Positions 12,053 through 21,189 of a stretch of 33,585 bases of DNA are shown here, piece by piece. The translations under genes were made by a program, and so were the position numbers. The number at the start of each line of letters is the position of its first letter. The stretch's first letter is position 1. This DNA is from an uncultured beta proteobacterium. GTDB taxonomy: Bacteria > Pseudomonadota > Gammaproteobacteria > Burkholderiales > Burkholderiaceae. A model generated the notes under the pieces. It had not been told where the DNA came from. It searched no databases and saw only the letters and a list, made by a program, of their open reading frames with translations. Where the stretch lies: positions 1-33,585 of the forward strand of contig CAIMZP010000007.1 of assembly GCA_903846025.1 (NCBI GenBank), in the 5' to 3' direction.

Positions 12053-12790
12053 TTATTTTTGATCGTCCAATTTTTCATCAGACTGGGGGGTAACTTCTTC
12101 TACTTCTTCCATTATTTCTTCAACGGTTTCTTCTGTCACTTCAACCGTTACTTCTTCAAGTACTTCACTAGATATTTCATCTGCAGTAATTTCTGCTGTG
12201 AGATGGCCCACCGTCTCCACTATTGCAGTAGCATCAAATTCGATAATGGCTTGTCCAAGGTGCTCTGCTGCAGCCATGGGCGCAGTATCTTCCAGCATAG
12301 GCAAACTTTGCAAGTTTGTTAAGCTAAGATCATCTAAAAACTGCTTGGTAGTGGCATACAAGCCTGGACGACCTACCGTCTCTTTGTGGCCAATCACTTC
12401 TACCCAGCCACGATCTTCTAGCTGCTTCATTACATTTGTGCTTACCGTCACGCCGCGAATTTCTTCAATTTCACCTCGTGTTACTGGTTGCCGATAAGCA
12501 ATAATCGCCAACGTTTCCATTACTGCCCGTGAATATCTAGGTGGCTTCTCGGGCGTAAGTCGATCGAGATATTCGCGCATCGACAAGCGACTTTGAAAAC
12601 GCCAACCAGTCGCAATATGAAGAAGCTCCATACCCTTGTCATCCCATGCTTGCTGAATTTCGAGCAGGGCATCGTTGATCTCCGCTGCAGTGACATCCTC
12701 TACAAATAAGCGAGTGATATCGGCAACAGACAGTGGCTCCTGGGCGCACAGGAGGGCTGTTTCAATTACGCGCTTATTGTGATCGTCCAT
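12053..12790 (-). CDS. scpB: Segregation and condensation protein B, with an acidic C-terminal tail
   Basis: 245 aa; [56 protein letters not shown]. Confidence 0.95.
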   Translation of the reverse strand: MDDHNKRVIETALLCAQEPLSVADITRLFVEDVTAAEINDALLEIQQAWDDKGMELLHIATGWRFQSRLSMREYLDRLTPEKPPRYSRAVMETLAIIAYRQPVTRGEIEEIRGVTVSTNVMKQLEDRGWVEVIGHKETVGRPGLYATTKQFLDDLSLTNLQSLPMLEDTAPMAAAEHLGQAIIEFDATAIVETVGHLTAEITADEISSEVLEEVTVEVTEETVEEIMEEVEEVTPQSDEKLDDQK

Positions 12791-12970
12791 AAAATTTGGG
12801 CTATCAGGCAGTTTCCTGATGGGGCTTTAAAAAAAGTATTTCAATAATGGGTTTGGGTGTTCTATAGCTACTACAGGGACTCCATATTAAGGAGATTTGC
12901 CTGTACTGCAAGGATGCTCTTTTCGTACACCGTGGTGCCCATTATAAGGTAGCCTCAATACAATAGCCAT

Positions 12971-13885
12971 ATGCTTGAAATTAACCCCCCATCCCGACTA
13001 CTTGATTCCAAAACCCACCAGCGCCGACGTTTTTTAAGCCGAGGCCTTGGTTTAGGGGCGCTAGCCAGCAGTTTTAGCCTTTCTGGCTGCGGCCTAATGG
13101 GCACCCAAAAACCGGTTATAGGTCTAGCACTAGGGGCGGGTGCAGCGCGAGGATTTGCCCATATAGGGGTAATTAAGGCCTTGGAAGCTCAAGGTATTAG
13201 ACCTGATATCGTCGTTGGCAGTAGCGCTGGAAGTGTCATTGCCGCTTTGTTTGCCTCTGGCGCAACTGGAAATACCCTCAATCGCCTTGCCCTTAACTTA
13301 GATGAAGCCACAATTGCGGATTGGGGTTTGCCATTTGCCGGTCGCTTTGGTGGCCTCATTAAAGGTGACGCACTGCAGGCCATGATCAATCGAGAGGTGC
13401 AAAATAAAGCGATTGAGCAAATGCGCATTCCCTTGGGAATTGTGGCGACCGAACTGCAATCCGGTAAAGGCGTGCTGTTTCGGACTGGAAACACTGGCTT
13501 AGCCGTGAGAGCTTCTTGTAGTGTTCCAGGCGTTTTTCAGCCAGCAGTTATTGGCGGTAAAGAATATGTAGATGGTGGTTTAGTGGCGCCAGTGCCAGCG
13601 GCTTATGCAAGGCAAATGGGAGCGACCATCGTGATTGCAGTAAACATCTCTTCAGAGCCCATCCATCAAGATGCGAGTGGTACCTTTGGTGTCCTGCAAC
13701 AAACCATCTCCATCATGCAACAAAGCATTAATCAATATGAATTAAAGAGTGCTGACATTGTGATCACTCCTCACCTCATGCAAATGAGTAGTGGCGATTT
13801 CAAATCAAGAAATTCCGCAATTCTAGCGGGTGAGGTGGCAGCGCAAGAACAAATGGCATTAATTAAAGCAAGACTGCGAGCCTGA
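12971..13885 (+). CDS. Patatin-like phospholipase family protein (RssA-like) with a putative Tat/lipoprotein signal
   Basis: 304 aa; oxyanion GAGAARG, nucleophile elbow GSSAGS, catalytic Asp in VDGGL. N-terminus is HQRRRFLSRGLGLGALASSFSLSGC. Confidence 0.92.
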   Translation: MLEINPPSRLLDSKTHQRRRFLSRGLGLGALASSFSLSGCGLMGTQKPVIGLALGAGAARGFAHIGVIKALEAQGIRPDIVVGSSAGSVIAALFASGATGNTLNRLALNLDEATIADWGLPFAGRFGGLIKGDALQAMINREVQNKAIEQMRIPLGIVATELQSGKGVLFRTGNTGLAVRASCSVPGVFQPAVIGGKEYVDGGLVAPVPAAYARQMGATIVIAVNISSEPIHQDASGTFGVLQQTISIMQQSINQYELKSADIVITPHLMQMSSGDFKSRNSAILAGEVAAQEQMALIKARLRA

Positions 13886-13908
13886 TTCAGCCTAGCTTGC
13901 AGGGGTAA

Positions 13909-14592
13909 TTAAAGGCTACGAGATTTACGCTTGATTTTATTAACCTCATCAAGCAAATCTTGATGTTCGGCATTGCCCAGGTTCTCGCTACCATCCAAAC
14001 GACGTGCCCCATCAAAACGCTTATCCCAGTAAACACTGGTCAGATCATCGACACGAACATTTGTCCCTTTGGATGGGGAGTGAATAAATTTATTGTCGCC
14101 AACATAAATGCCAACATGAGAAAAAGTTAGGCGCATCGTGTTAAAGAAAACCAGATCGCCAGGCCTCAACTCATCACGATTAACAGGTTTGCCTACGAGA
14201 CTCATTTGTGTTGACTTACGTGGCAACAAAAAACCCAGCTTATCTTTAAAGACGTATCCAACAAAGCTACTGCCATCCAAGCCAGACTGAGGCAACTCCG
14301 CATCCCAACGATAACGCACGCCAATAACTTCCATTGCGCGATTAATTAGTTCATCGGACCTTACGGTCACAGAATCAGCCAAGCGATCAGAAACCCGAGC
14401 AAAGTAAGACCTGCCTACCTGAAACATTGATTCCTTGGGCACCTCTACAGAAGGCTCTTTTACAAACTCAGCACTAGAATCAGCTGCAAAAGCAGGATTA
14501 ACACCAAGGAGGGTCGAAGCGAAGAACACTAAAGCCGCATGCATAGCAATGCGTTTGAGCAGGCGTCTGTGTGGATCTTTTTGAAAGGACAT
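13909..14592 (-). CDS. NlpC/P60-fold (C40-like) secreted protein lacking the canonical catalytic Cys
   Basis: 227 aa with a signal peptide. LRPGDLVFFNTMRLTFSHVGIYVGDNKFIHSPSKG is NlpC/P60-like; the expected DCSGF reads DGSSF. Confidence 0.9.
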   Translation of the reverse strand: MSFQKDPHRRLLKRIAMHAALVFFASTLLGVNPAFAADSSAEFVKEPSVEVPKESMFQVGRSYFARVSDRLADSVTVRSDELINRAMEVIGVRYRWDAELPQSGLDGSSFVGYVFKDKLGFLLPRKSTQMSLVGKPVNRDELRPGDLVFFNTMRLTFSHVGIYVGDNKFIHSPSKGTNVRVDDLTSVYWDKRFDGARRLDGSENLGNAEHQDLLDEVNKIKRKSRSL

Positions 14593-14720
14593 CCTGTCAG
14601 TTTAACAAAAAATAGGTAATGAGCCAAATATTGGATATAAGCCTAAGCCATTGTTTTTAATAATTTTTTTGCCTTAAATCAAAAAATATGCACCAAAATA
14701 GATCACTATAAAATAGTTTT

Positions 14721-16391
14721 TTAAGTTAATTCTGCCGCCATAAAGAGCTCTTTTGTATAGCTTTGGCGGGGATGTTTAATAAGTGTTTCGGTATCCCCAA
14801 ACTCTACTACCCTGCCCTCCTTAAGCACTATGACTTCATGCGACATAGCCCGAATAACAGCCAAATCATGGCTAATCATTAAGTAGGCTAGGTTGTATTT
14901 CTTTTGCAATTCAGCAAGAAGGGCTAGCACTTGTTTTTGAATGGTGACGTCCAGTGCGGAAGTGGGTTCGTCCAAAACCAAAATCTGAGGCTTAAGAATC
15001 AGTGCACGTGCAATTGCAATACGCTGCCTCTGTCCTCCAGAAAACTCGTGTGGGTAACGCGTTAATGCCGAACGATCAATGCCGACCTCCCGTAAAATAT
15101 CTAAGACGCGTACCTCACGCTCTGCCATAGAAATTTTAGGGCAATGGATATCCAAACCTTCAGACACAATTTGCATCACAGTCATGCGAGGTGATAGCGA
15201 ACCAAAGGGGTCTTGGAAGATGACCTGCAAACTAGAGCGCATATTCCGACGTTCAATGGGTTTTAGTTTCTGCCAATCAGCTCCGAGCACATCAACGACG
15301 CCAGTGACTAGCGCAGCTGAGTCGCCTAGCAAACCAAGGACCGCCATCCCTAAGGTTGTTTTGCCGGATCCTGACTCACCAATCACACCAATCGTTTGCC
15401 CTTGTTTTAATGCAAAACTCACTTTACGTAAAACCTCATGACTGGATGATTTTTTGAACCAAGCTGTTCCCTCATTGCTTGGATAAGCAACCGATAAACT
15501 CTCAGCACTCAATAGCACAGGTGCCAAGGGCATTAATGGAGCTAGGTTTCGAACTGGTTCGCTATTAACTAGCGCTTGAGTGTAAGCATTCTCAGGGTGA
15601 TTAAAAATCTGTTGAGTAGCGCCACACTCCATAAGACTCCCTTGATTTAAAACTGCTACGCGATGAGCAAAATGCTTAACCAAATTTAGATCATGGGTAA
15701 TTAACAGGATCGCCATACCGCCATCATTCTTGGACTCTTCTTGAAGATCTTTTAATAACTCCAGAATCTGCAAACGCAAACTGACATCGAGTGCAGTCGT
15801 TGGTTCATCTGCAATCAGCAGACGTGGCTTACAAGCAAGCGCCATCGCAATCATGGCGCGCTGGCGTTGGCCGCCAGAAAGCTGATGCGGATAAGAATAA
15901 AACCGCTTATCTGCCTGGGGTATGCCCGTCTTCTTGAGTAATTCAATTGCGACAGAGACGCACTCTGCTTTGGAAATTAGTGGTTGATATACCCGCACTG
16001 CTTCCACAATTTGATTGCCTACCGTAAATAAGGGATTGAGAGCGGTCATGGGTTCCTGAAAGACCATGGCAATCTCACGCCCCCGAATCTGTCGAATTTC
16101 TTGAATAGGTAGGGCCAGCAAGTCGACTGAAACTTCTGGGGTTTTGGAATCTTTACCCCGCCACAGAATTCGACCAGATACTTTGGCGCTCTCTGGCTCA
16201 AGGCGCAAAGGCGAAAGCGCAGTCAACGTCTTGCCAGAGCCAGACTCACCAACCAGTGCTACACGTTCGCCTACGCCTATATCGAGATTCAAATGGTTGA
16301 CGGCAAATTTTTCACGCCGGCCAGAGCCAAATGAAATACAGAGATCATCAAATCGTAATAGGGGTTGAATCACTTTAGGAAATGAGATCAC
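14721..16391 (-). CDS. ABC transporter, two-domain ATP-binding protein (YejF/DppDF-like)
   Basis: 556 aa with two Walker A motifs (GESGSGKT twice), two [16 protein letters not shown] signatures and two Walker B segments. Confidence 0.95.
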   Translation of the reverse strand: MISFPKVIQPLLRFDDLCISFGSGRREKFAVNHLNLDIGVGERVALVGESGSGKTLTALSPLRLEPESAKVSGRILWRGKDSKTPEVSVDLLALPIQEIRQIRGREIAMVFQEPMTALNPLFTVGNQIVEAVRVYQPLISKAECVSVAIELLKKTGIPQADKRFYSYPHQLSGGQRQRAMIAMALACKPRLLIADEPTTALDVSLRLQILELLKDLQEESKNDGGMAILLITHDLNLVKHFAHRVAVLNQGSLMECGATQQIFNHPENAYTQALVNSEPVRNLAPLMPLAPVLLSAESLSVAYPSNEGTAWFKKSSSHEVLRKVSFALKQGQTIGVIGESGSGKTTLGMAVLGLLGDSAALVTGVVDVLGADWQKLKPIERRNMRSSLQVIFQDPFGSLSPRMTVMQIVSEGLDIHCPKISMAEREVRVLDILREVGIDRSALTRYPHEFSGGQRQRIAIARALILKPQILVLDEPTSALDVTIQKQVLALLAELQKKYNLAYLMISHDLAVIRAMSHEVIVLKEGRVVEFGDTETLIKHPRQSYTKELFMAAELT

Positions 16392-17413
16392 GAGCGCCCG
16401 CCTTTCACAGTACTAGTTTTTCTAGTATCAAAAGCATCACGCAAAGCCTCACCCATAAAAGTCAATAAGAGCAAAGTAGTTACTAACACAACAAAAGTGG
16501 ACAAGGAAATCCACCATGCATCTAAATTACTTTTTCCTTGTGAGAGCAATTCACCCAAGCTGGGTGTGCCAGGGGGTACTCCAAGCCCTAAAAAATCCAG
16601 GCTAGTTAAAGATAAAATAGCGGCGCTCATACGAAAGGGTAAAAAAGTAATCACTGGAGTCAAGCTGTTCGGCAAAATATGGCGACGCATGATTTGGAAA
16701 TTGGTTAAACCAAGCGCTCTTGCAGCACGAACATATTCCAACGCACGATTGCGGAAAAATTCAGCGCGTACATAGTCTGAAAGACCCATCCAACCAAAGG
16801 CAGCTAGCAATATGATCAAGAGCCAAATGCTGGGATTAAAAATCGAGGCAAAAATAATTAGAAGGTAAAGCTCGGGCATGGCCGACCAAATCTCAATCAA
16901 GCGCTGAGATACCAAGTCAAACTTACCGCCAAAAAACCCCATCAATGAACCGGTAATGATCCCGACCCCAACACCTACAATCGTCAGCGCCAATCCAAAG
17001 AGAATGGATAAACGAAAACCATAAATCAAGCGCGCCAAAACATCGCGCCCTCGATCGTCAGTGCCCAGCCAATTCTCCCTAGATGGAGGTGCAGGATTGG
17101 GAACATTTGAAAAATAATTGAGCGTTTCAAAGCTATAGGTAATTGGCGGGTAAATCGCCCAATTACCTTCGCTAGTAATGTTGCGACGAATATCTGGATC
17201 CAAAAAATCAGTGGGGGTAGCAAAATCACCACCAAATACTCTCTCAGGTTGATTTTTTATAATTGGGAAATAAAAATGTCCTTGATATCGCACGATCAAA
17301 GGTTTGTCATTGGCGATCAACTCAGCACATAAGCTCAGTCCAAATAAGATCATGAAGAGCCATAAGCTGGCGTAACCTACGCGACTATTTTTAAAGCGCA
17401 ACCAACGACTCAT
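16388..17413 (-). CDS. Peptide ABC transporter permease (YejE-like)
   Basis: ORF 16388..17464; the start at 17413 (MSRWLRFKNSRVGY) is preferred because it gives a 4-bp ATGA overlap with the upstream permease. WLGTDDRGRDVLARLIYGFRLSILFG is a DppC/YejE-type motif. Confidence 0.93.
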   Translation of the reverse strand: MSRWLRFKNSRVGYASLWLFMILFGLSLCAELIANDKPLIVRYQGHFYFPIIKNQPERVFGGDFATPTDFLDPDIRRNITSEGNWAIYPPITYSFETLNYFSNVPNPAPPSRENWLGTDDRGRDVLARLIYGFRLSILFGLALTIVGVGVGIITGSLMGFFGGKFDLVSQRLIEIWSAMPELYLLIIFASIFNPSIWLLIILLAAFGWMGLSDYVRAEFFRNRALEYVRAARALGLTNFQIMRRHILPNSLTPVITFLPFRMSAAILSLTSLDFLGLGVPPGTPSLGELLSQGKSNLDAWWISLSTFVVLVTTLLLLTFMGEALRDAFDTRKTSTVKGGRS

Positions 17414-18486
17414 GAACCGCCCCCTGCACCGAACTGGATACGTGGGTCTACGTAAACATAGCAAAGATCAGAAATCAGCTTAGTAAACAAACCAATCAGG
17501 GTAAAAAGGTATAGGGTGCCAAAGACCACAGGATAGTCGCGACGCATAACAGATTCATAGGAAAGCAATCCCAGGCCATCTAATGAAAATAACGTCTCAA
17601 TTAATAGGGATCCAGTAAAAAAGGCCCCAATAAATGCCGCGGGAAAACCCGTAACCAAGGGCAACAAGGCATTACGAAATACATGCTTCCATAGCACCTG
17701 TTGTTCAGTAAGCCCCTTTGCTCTGGCTGTAAGAACATATTGTTTTCGGATTTCCTCTAAGAATGAGTTCTTCGTCAACATAGTCACCACAGCAAAACTA
17801 CCTAAAACCGATGCAGTGATAGGCAAAACCAAATGCCATAGGTAATCCATAACCTTGCCGATCCAACTGAGCTCATCCCAGTTATCTGAAGTTAGGCCAC
17901 GTAGAGGAAATAGCTGCAGAAAACTGCCGCCGCCAAAGATTACCAACAACAATACGCCCAAGACAAACCCTGGAATAGCGTAGCCTACCAAAATCATGCT
18001 ACTGGTGATGGCATCAAAGCGTGAACCATCGCGCACCGCCTTAGCTATTCCCAAGGGAATGGAAACCAAATAGGTAATAAAGAAAGTCCATAGACCAATA
18101 CTGATGGAAACAGGGAATTTAGAAACCACTAAATGCCAGACACTCTCGTGCTGGTAGTAGCTTTGCCCTAGATCAAATCTCGCAAAGCGCCCCAACATCA
18201 TAAAGTAGCGCTCCAAAGGAGGTTTATCAAAACCATAGAGCGCTTTGACCTCCTCCAAGCGCTCTGCATCAACCCCTTGGCGACCACGATAAGTTGCACC
18301 TGCGCCCGAGGACTCTGAGCCGCCTACCGCAGCATTGCCTTTGCCCTTCAATTCCAACACCATTTGCTCAACGGGGCCACCTGGAACAAACTGCACTACA
18401 GCAAAAGTTAAGGTTAAAACACCCAACAAAGTAGGGATCATTAAGAGCAATCGCTTAAAAATATATGCGCGCATTTGTCCTTGCAT
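17410..18486 (-). CDS. Peptide ABC transporter permease (YejB-like)
   Basis: 358 aa; MRAYIFKRLLLMIPTLLGVLTLTFAVVQFVPGGPVEQM..., QYVLTARAKGLTEQQVLWKHVFRNALLP EAA loop. Confidence 0.94.
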   Translation of the reverse strand: MQGQMRAYIFKRLLLMIPTLLGVLTLTFAVVQFVPGGPVEQMVLELKGKGNAAVGGSESSGAGATYRGRQGVDAERLEEVKALYGFDKPPLERYFMMLGRFARFDLGQSYYQHESVWHLVVSKFPVSISIGLWTFFITYLVSIPLGIAKAVRDGSRFDAITSSMILVGYAIPGFVLGVLLLVIFGGGSFLQLFPLRGLTSDNWDELSWIGKVMDYLWHLVLPITASVLGSFAVVTMLTKNSFLEEIRKQYVLTARAKGLTEQQVLWKHVFRNALLPLVTGFPAAFIGAFFTGSLLIETLFSLDGLGLLSYESVMRRDYPVVFGTLYLFTLIGLFTKLISDLCYVYVDPRIQFGAGGGS

Positions 18487-20354
18487 TATTTAGACTCTTC
18501 TTTCCACCAATTTTGCATAATCCATGGCTCGGCGGAGTAGTACAAAGGCGGCTCAGGATATCGCATCTCTTTACGATACGCTACTCGGTGTGTAGGGTTG
18601 TACCACTGCGGAATCACATAGTAACTATTCCACAATACTCGGTCCAGCGCTCTGGTAGCAGCACGCAATTCTTCACGGTTCTTCGCTTTTGTTACCTCAT
18701 TAATTAAAGCATCTACTACAGGCGACTGAATGCCAATGACATTATCAGAACCCTTCTCTTTGGCGGCCTGACTACCAAAGCGATCCCACAATTCATTGCC
18801 TGGATTTTGTGAGTCTGGAAAACGTATAGTAGTCATGTCAAAGTCATACTCATTCATTCGCTTCTGATGCAAGGCAAAGTCACTCGTTCGAATATCGACC
18901 TCAATACCCAACTTCTCGAGATTACGCATATAGGCTGATATCACTCTCAAAAAGAATGGCCCATCCTCCACCATTTCAAAACGAAATGGCTCACCTTGCA
19001 TATTGCGTAGTGCCCCATCGCGATATTGCCACCCTGCCTGAGCTAATAAGTCTCGAGCTTTCTTAAGATTTTTCCGCAAACTATTTGGGGGATTTGTCGA
19101 TGGGGCCGGAGACATAGGGTCAAAGACGGCATCTGGAACCCACTGAGGATATTGCGCTTTGAGTGGTTTAAGTAACTTCAACTCTGCGTCAGTTGGTTTG
19201 CGCGGGCCATCAAAGTTTGCACTAAGGTCGCTATTGGTGAAGTAACTATTAATCCGCCCATATTGATCGAAAAAAATTTGGCGATTGAGCCATTCAAAAT
19301 CCAATGCATAACCCAATGCCTCTCGAACGCGTGGATCGTGAAAAATTGGGCGACGCATATTCATGGCGAAACCCTGCATACCGGCGCCATTATGATTTAA
19401 AAAAGCCTTTTTGAGCAAAATACCATTATCAAATTTAGAGCCGACATATCCTTTAGCCCAAATCTTAGCGCGGTACTCGACTAAAGCATCGAACTCACCT
19501 GCTTTAAATGCTTCGAGACGAACGGCATCATCACTGTAGAGCTTGTACAAAATGCGATCAAAGTTATAAAAACCCACGCGCACATTTAACGGTTTACTTA
19601 GCTGATCAACCCAGTAATTAGGATTCTTTTTATAGACAATAGATTTGCCTGCTTTAAAAGACTCAATCAAATAAGGGCCACTACCAATAGGGGTTTCAAA
19701 AGCCAGATTTTCAAATGGAATCATCGAACCATTCGCAGCCTTGCCCCAGTTGCGGGAAAAAATAGGAAGTGTGCCCACCATGATGGGCAGCTCTGTGTTG
19801 CTATTCTTAAAATCAAAACGCACTTCACGCTCAGATAAAACCACGGCCTGCTTTACATCTGCAAAAGTTGTTTTATAGCGAGGGTGGGCTTTACCACTCA
19901 TTAAGACGTCAAAACTATATTTAACATCCGCAGCCAATACGGGAGTACCGTCAGAAAATTTGGCCTCAGGTCTAATCCTAAAAGTAGTGGACTTGTGGTC
20001 CGCGGCAACTTGAATATCTTCCGCAAGCAGGCCGTAAATGCTGGAAACCTCGTCAGCGCTCCCTTCAGCCAAGGATTCAAACATCAATTCAATTCCAGGC
20101 GCACTTACTCCACGCAGTGTAAAAGGATTGAATTTATCAAAACTGGTTCTTTGCCCTGGGTTGGGCAAAGTCAGCGTCCCACCCCTGGGGGCATTGGGAT
20201 TCACGTAGTCAAAGTAACTAAACCCGTCTGGGTATTTCGGTTTGCCATACTGGGCTATGCCCTGAGCAGCTTGCGTTTGATTGCCCAGCACCCCTGCAAT
20301 AAGAGTAAATAAGAAACTGAGGAAGATCTGACGGATGGGGGTGGGAGTAAACAT
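18486..20354 (-). CDS. Extracellular peptide-binding protein, SBP family 5 (YejA-like)
   Basis: The ORF is called from a TTG at 20378; ATG at 20354 (MFTPTPIRQIFLSFLFTLIAGVLG) gives a plausible signal peptide. Contains YDFDMTTIRFPDSQNPGNELWDRFGSQAAKEKGSDNVIGI. Confidence 0.93.
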   Translation of the reverse strand: MFTPTPIRQIFLSFLFTLIAGVLGNQTQAAQGIAQYGKPKYPDGFSYFDYVNPNAPRGGTLTLPNPGQRTSFDKFNPFTLRGVSAPGIELMFESLAEGSADEVSSIYGLLAEDIQVAADHKSTTFRIRPEAKFSDGTPVLAADVKYSFDVLMSGKAHPRYKTTFADVKQAVVLSEREVRFDFKNSNTELPIMVGTLPIFSRNWGKAANGSMIPFENLAFETPIGSGPYLIESFKAGKSIVYKKNPNYWVDQLSKPLNVRVGFYNFDRILYKLYSDDAVRLEAFKAGEFDALVEYRAKIWAKGYVGSKFDNGILLKKAFLNHNGAGMQGFAMNMRRPIFHDPRVREALGYALDFEWLNRQIFFDQYGRINSYFTNSDLSANFDGPRKPTDAELKLLKPLKAQYPQWVPDAVFDPMSPAPSTNPPNSLRKNLKKARDLLAQAGWQYRDGALRNMQGEPFRFEMVEDGPFFLRVISAYMRNLEKLGIEVDIRTSDFALHQKRMNEYDFDMTTIRFPDSQNPGNELWDRFGSQAAKEKGSDNVIGIQSPVVDALINEVTKAKNREELRAATRALDRVLWNSYYVIPQWYNPTHRVAYRKEMRYPEPPLYYSAEPWIMQNWWKEESK

Positions 20355-20404
20355 ATATGCAACAATTGTAGATAGCAAACTACATTTGAAGCAAAGGACA
20401 CATT

Positions 20405-21187
20405 ATGGGCTTTCTCGCTGGCAAAAAAATTCTTATTACCGGCCTTCTTTCTAACCGCTCTATTGCCTATGGTATTGCTAAGGCATGCCATCGCGAAGGG
20501 GCAGAATTAGCCTTTACCTACGTGGGTGACCGCTTCAAAGACCGCATTGTCGATTTTGCTAAGGAATTTGCAACTGATCTCATTTTTGACTGCGATGTCA
20601 GCAGCGATGAGCAAATTGAGGCTCTTTTTAAAGATTTAGCTAAAACCTGGCCTCAGTTTGACGGATTTGTACATGCCATCGGCTTTGCCCCTCGCGAAGC
20701 TATTGCAGGCGACTTCTTGGACGGTTTGAGCCGTGAATCCTATCGTATTGCCCATGATATTTCCGCTTATAGCTTCCCTGCAATGGGTAAAGCAGCTTTG
20801 CCTATGCTCCGCCCCAATGCGGCATTGCTGACACTTACGTATTTGGGCTCAATGCGTACTGTGCCTCACTACAACACCATGGGTCTAGCAAAAGCCTCTT
20901 TAGAGGCCTCTGTGCGCTACCTCGCCAATTCATTAGGCCCTAAAGGTATTCGTGTAAATGCTATCTCTGCTGGGCCGATTAAGACTTTAGCCGCCTCCGG
21001 CATTAAAGACTTTGGCAAGATTTTAGGTGCCGTTGAGGCAGCCGCGCCAATGCGTCGCAATGTCACCATTGATGATGTAGGAAATGCAGCTTCATTCTTA
21101 CTTTCGGATTTGGCCAATGGTATTACTGCTGAGATCGTGTATGTCGACAATGGCTTTAGCCAAGTTGCAGGCGGAATGGGCGAGTAA
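20405..21187 (+). CDS. fabI: Enoyl-[acyl-carrier-protein] reductase (NADH) FabI
   Basis: 260 aa; [77 protein letters not shown]-like AAAGGA upstream. Confidence 0.97.
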   Translation: MGFLAGKKILITGLLSNRSIAYGIAKACHREGAELAFTYVGDRFKDRIVDFAKEFATDLIFDCDVSSDEQIEALFKDLAKTWPQFDGFVHAIGFAPREAIAGDFLDGLSRESYRIAHDISAYSFPAMGKAALPMLRPNAALLTLTYLGSMRTVPHYNTMGLAKASLEASVRYLANSLGPKGIRVNAISAGPIKTLAASGIKDFGKILGAVEAAAPMRRNVTIDDVGNAASFLLSDLANGITAEIVYVDNGFSQVAGGMGE

Positions 21188-21189
21188 GA

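Noticed and set aside
11802-12062. Overlapping plus-strand ORFs opposite the rluB N-terminal extension
   Set aside because: Produced by biased codon composition of the low-complexity region.
14695-14725. ACTATAAAATAGT followed by TTTTTT as a plus-strand terminator
   Set aside because: Weak AU-only 5-bp stem in an AT-rich spacer and in the wrong orientation for the flanking minus-strand genes.
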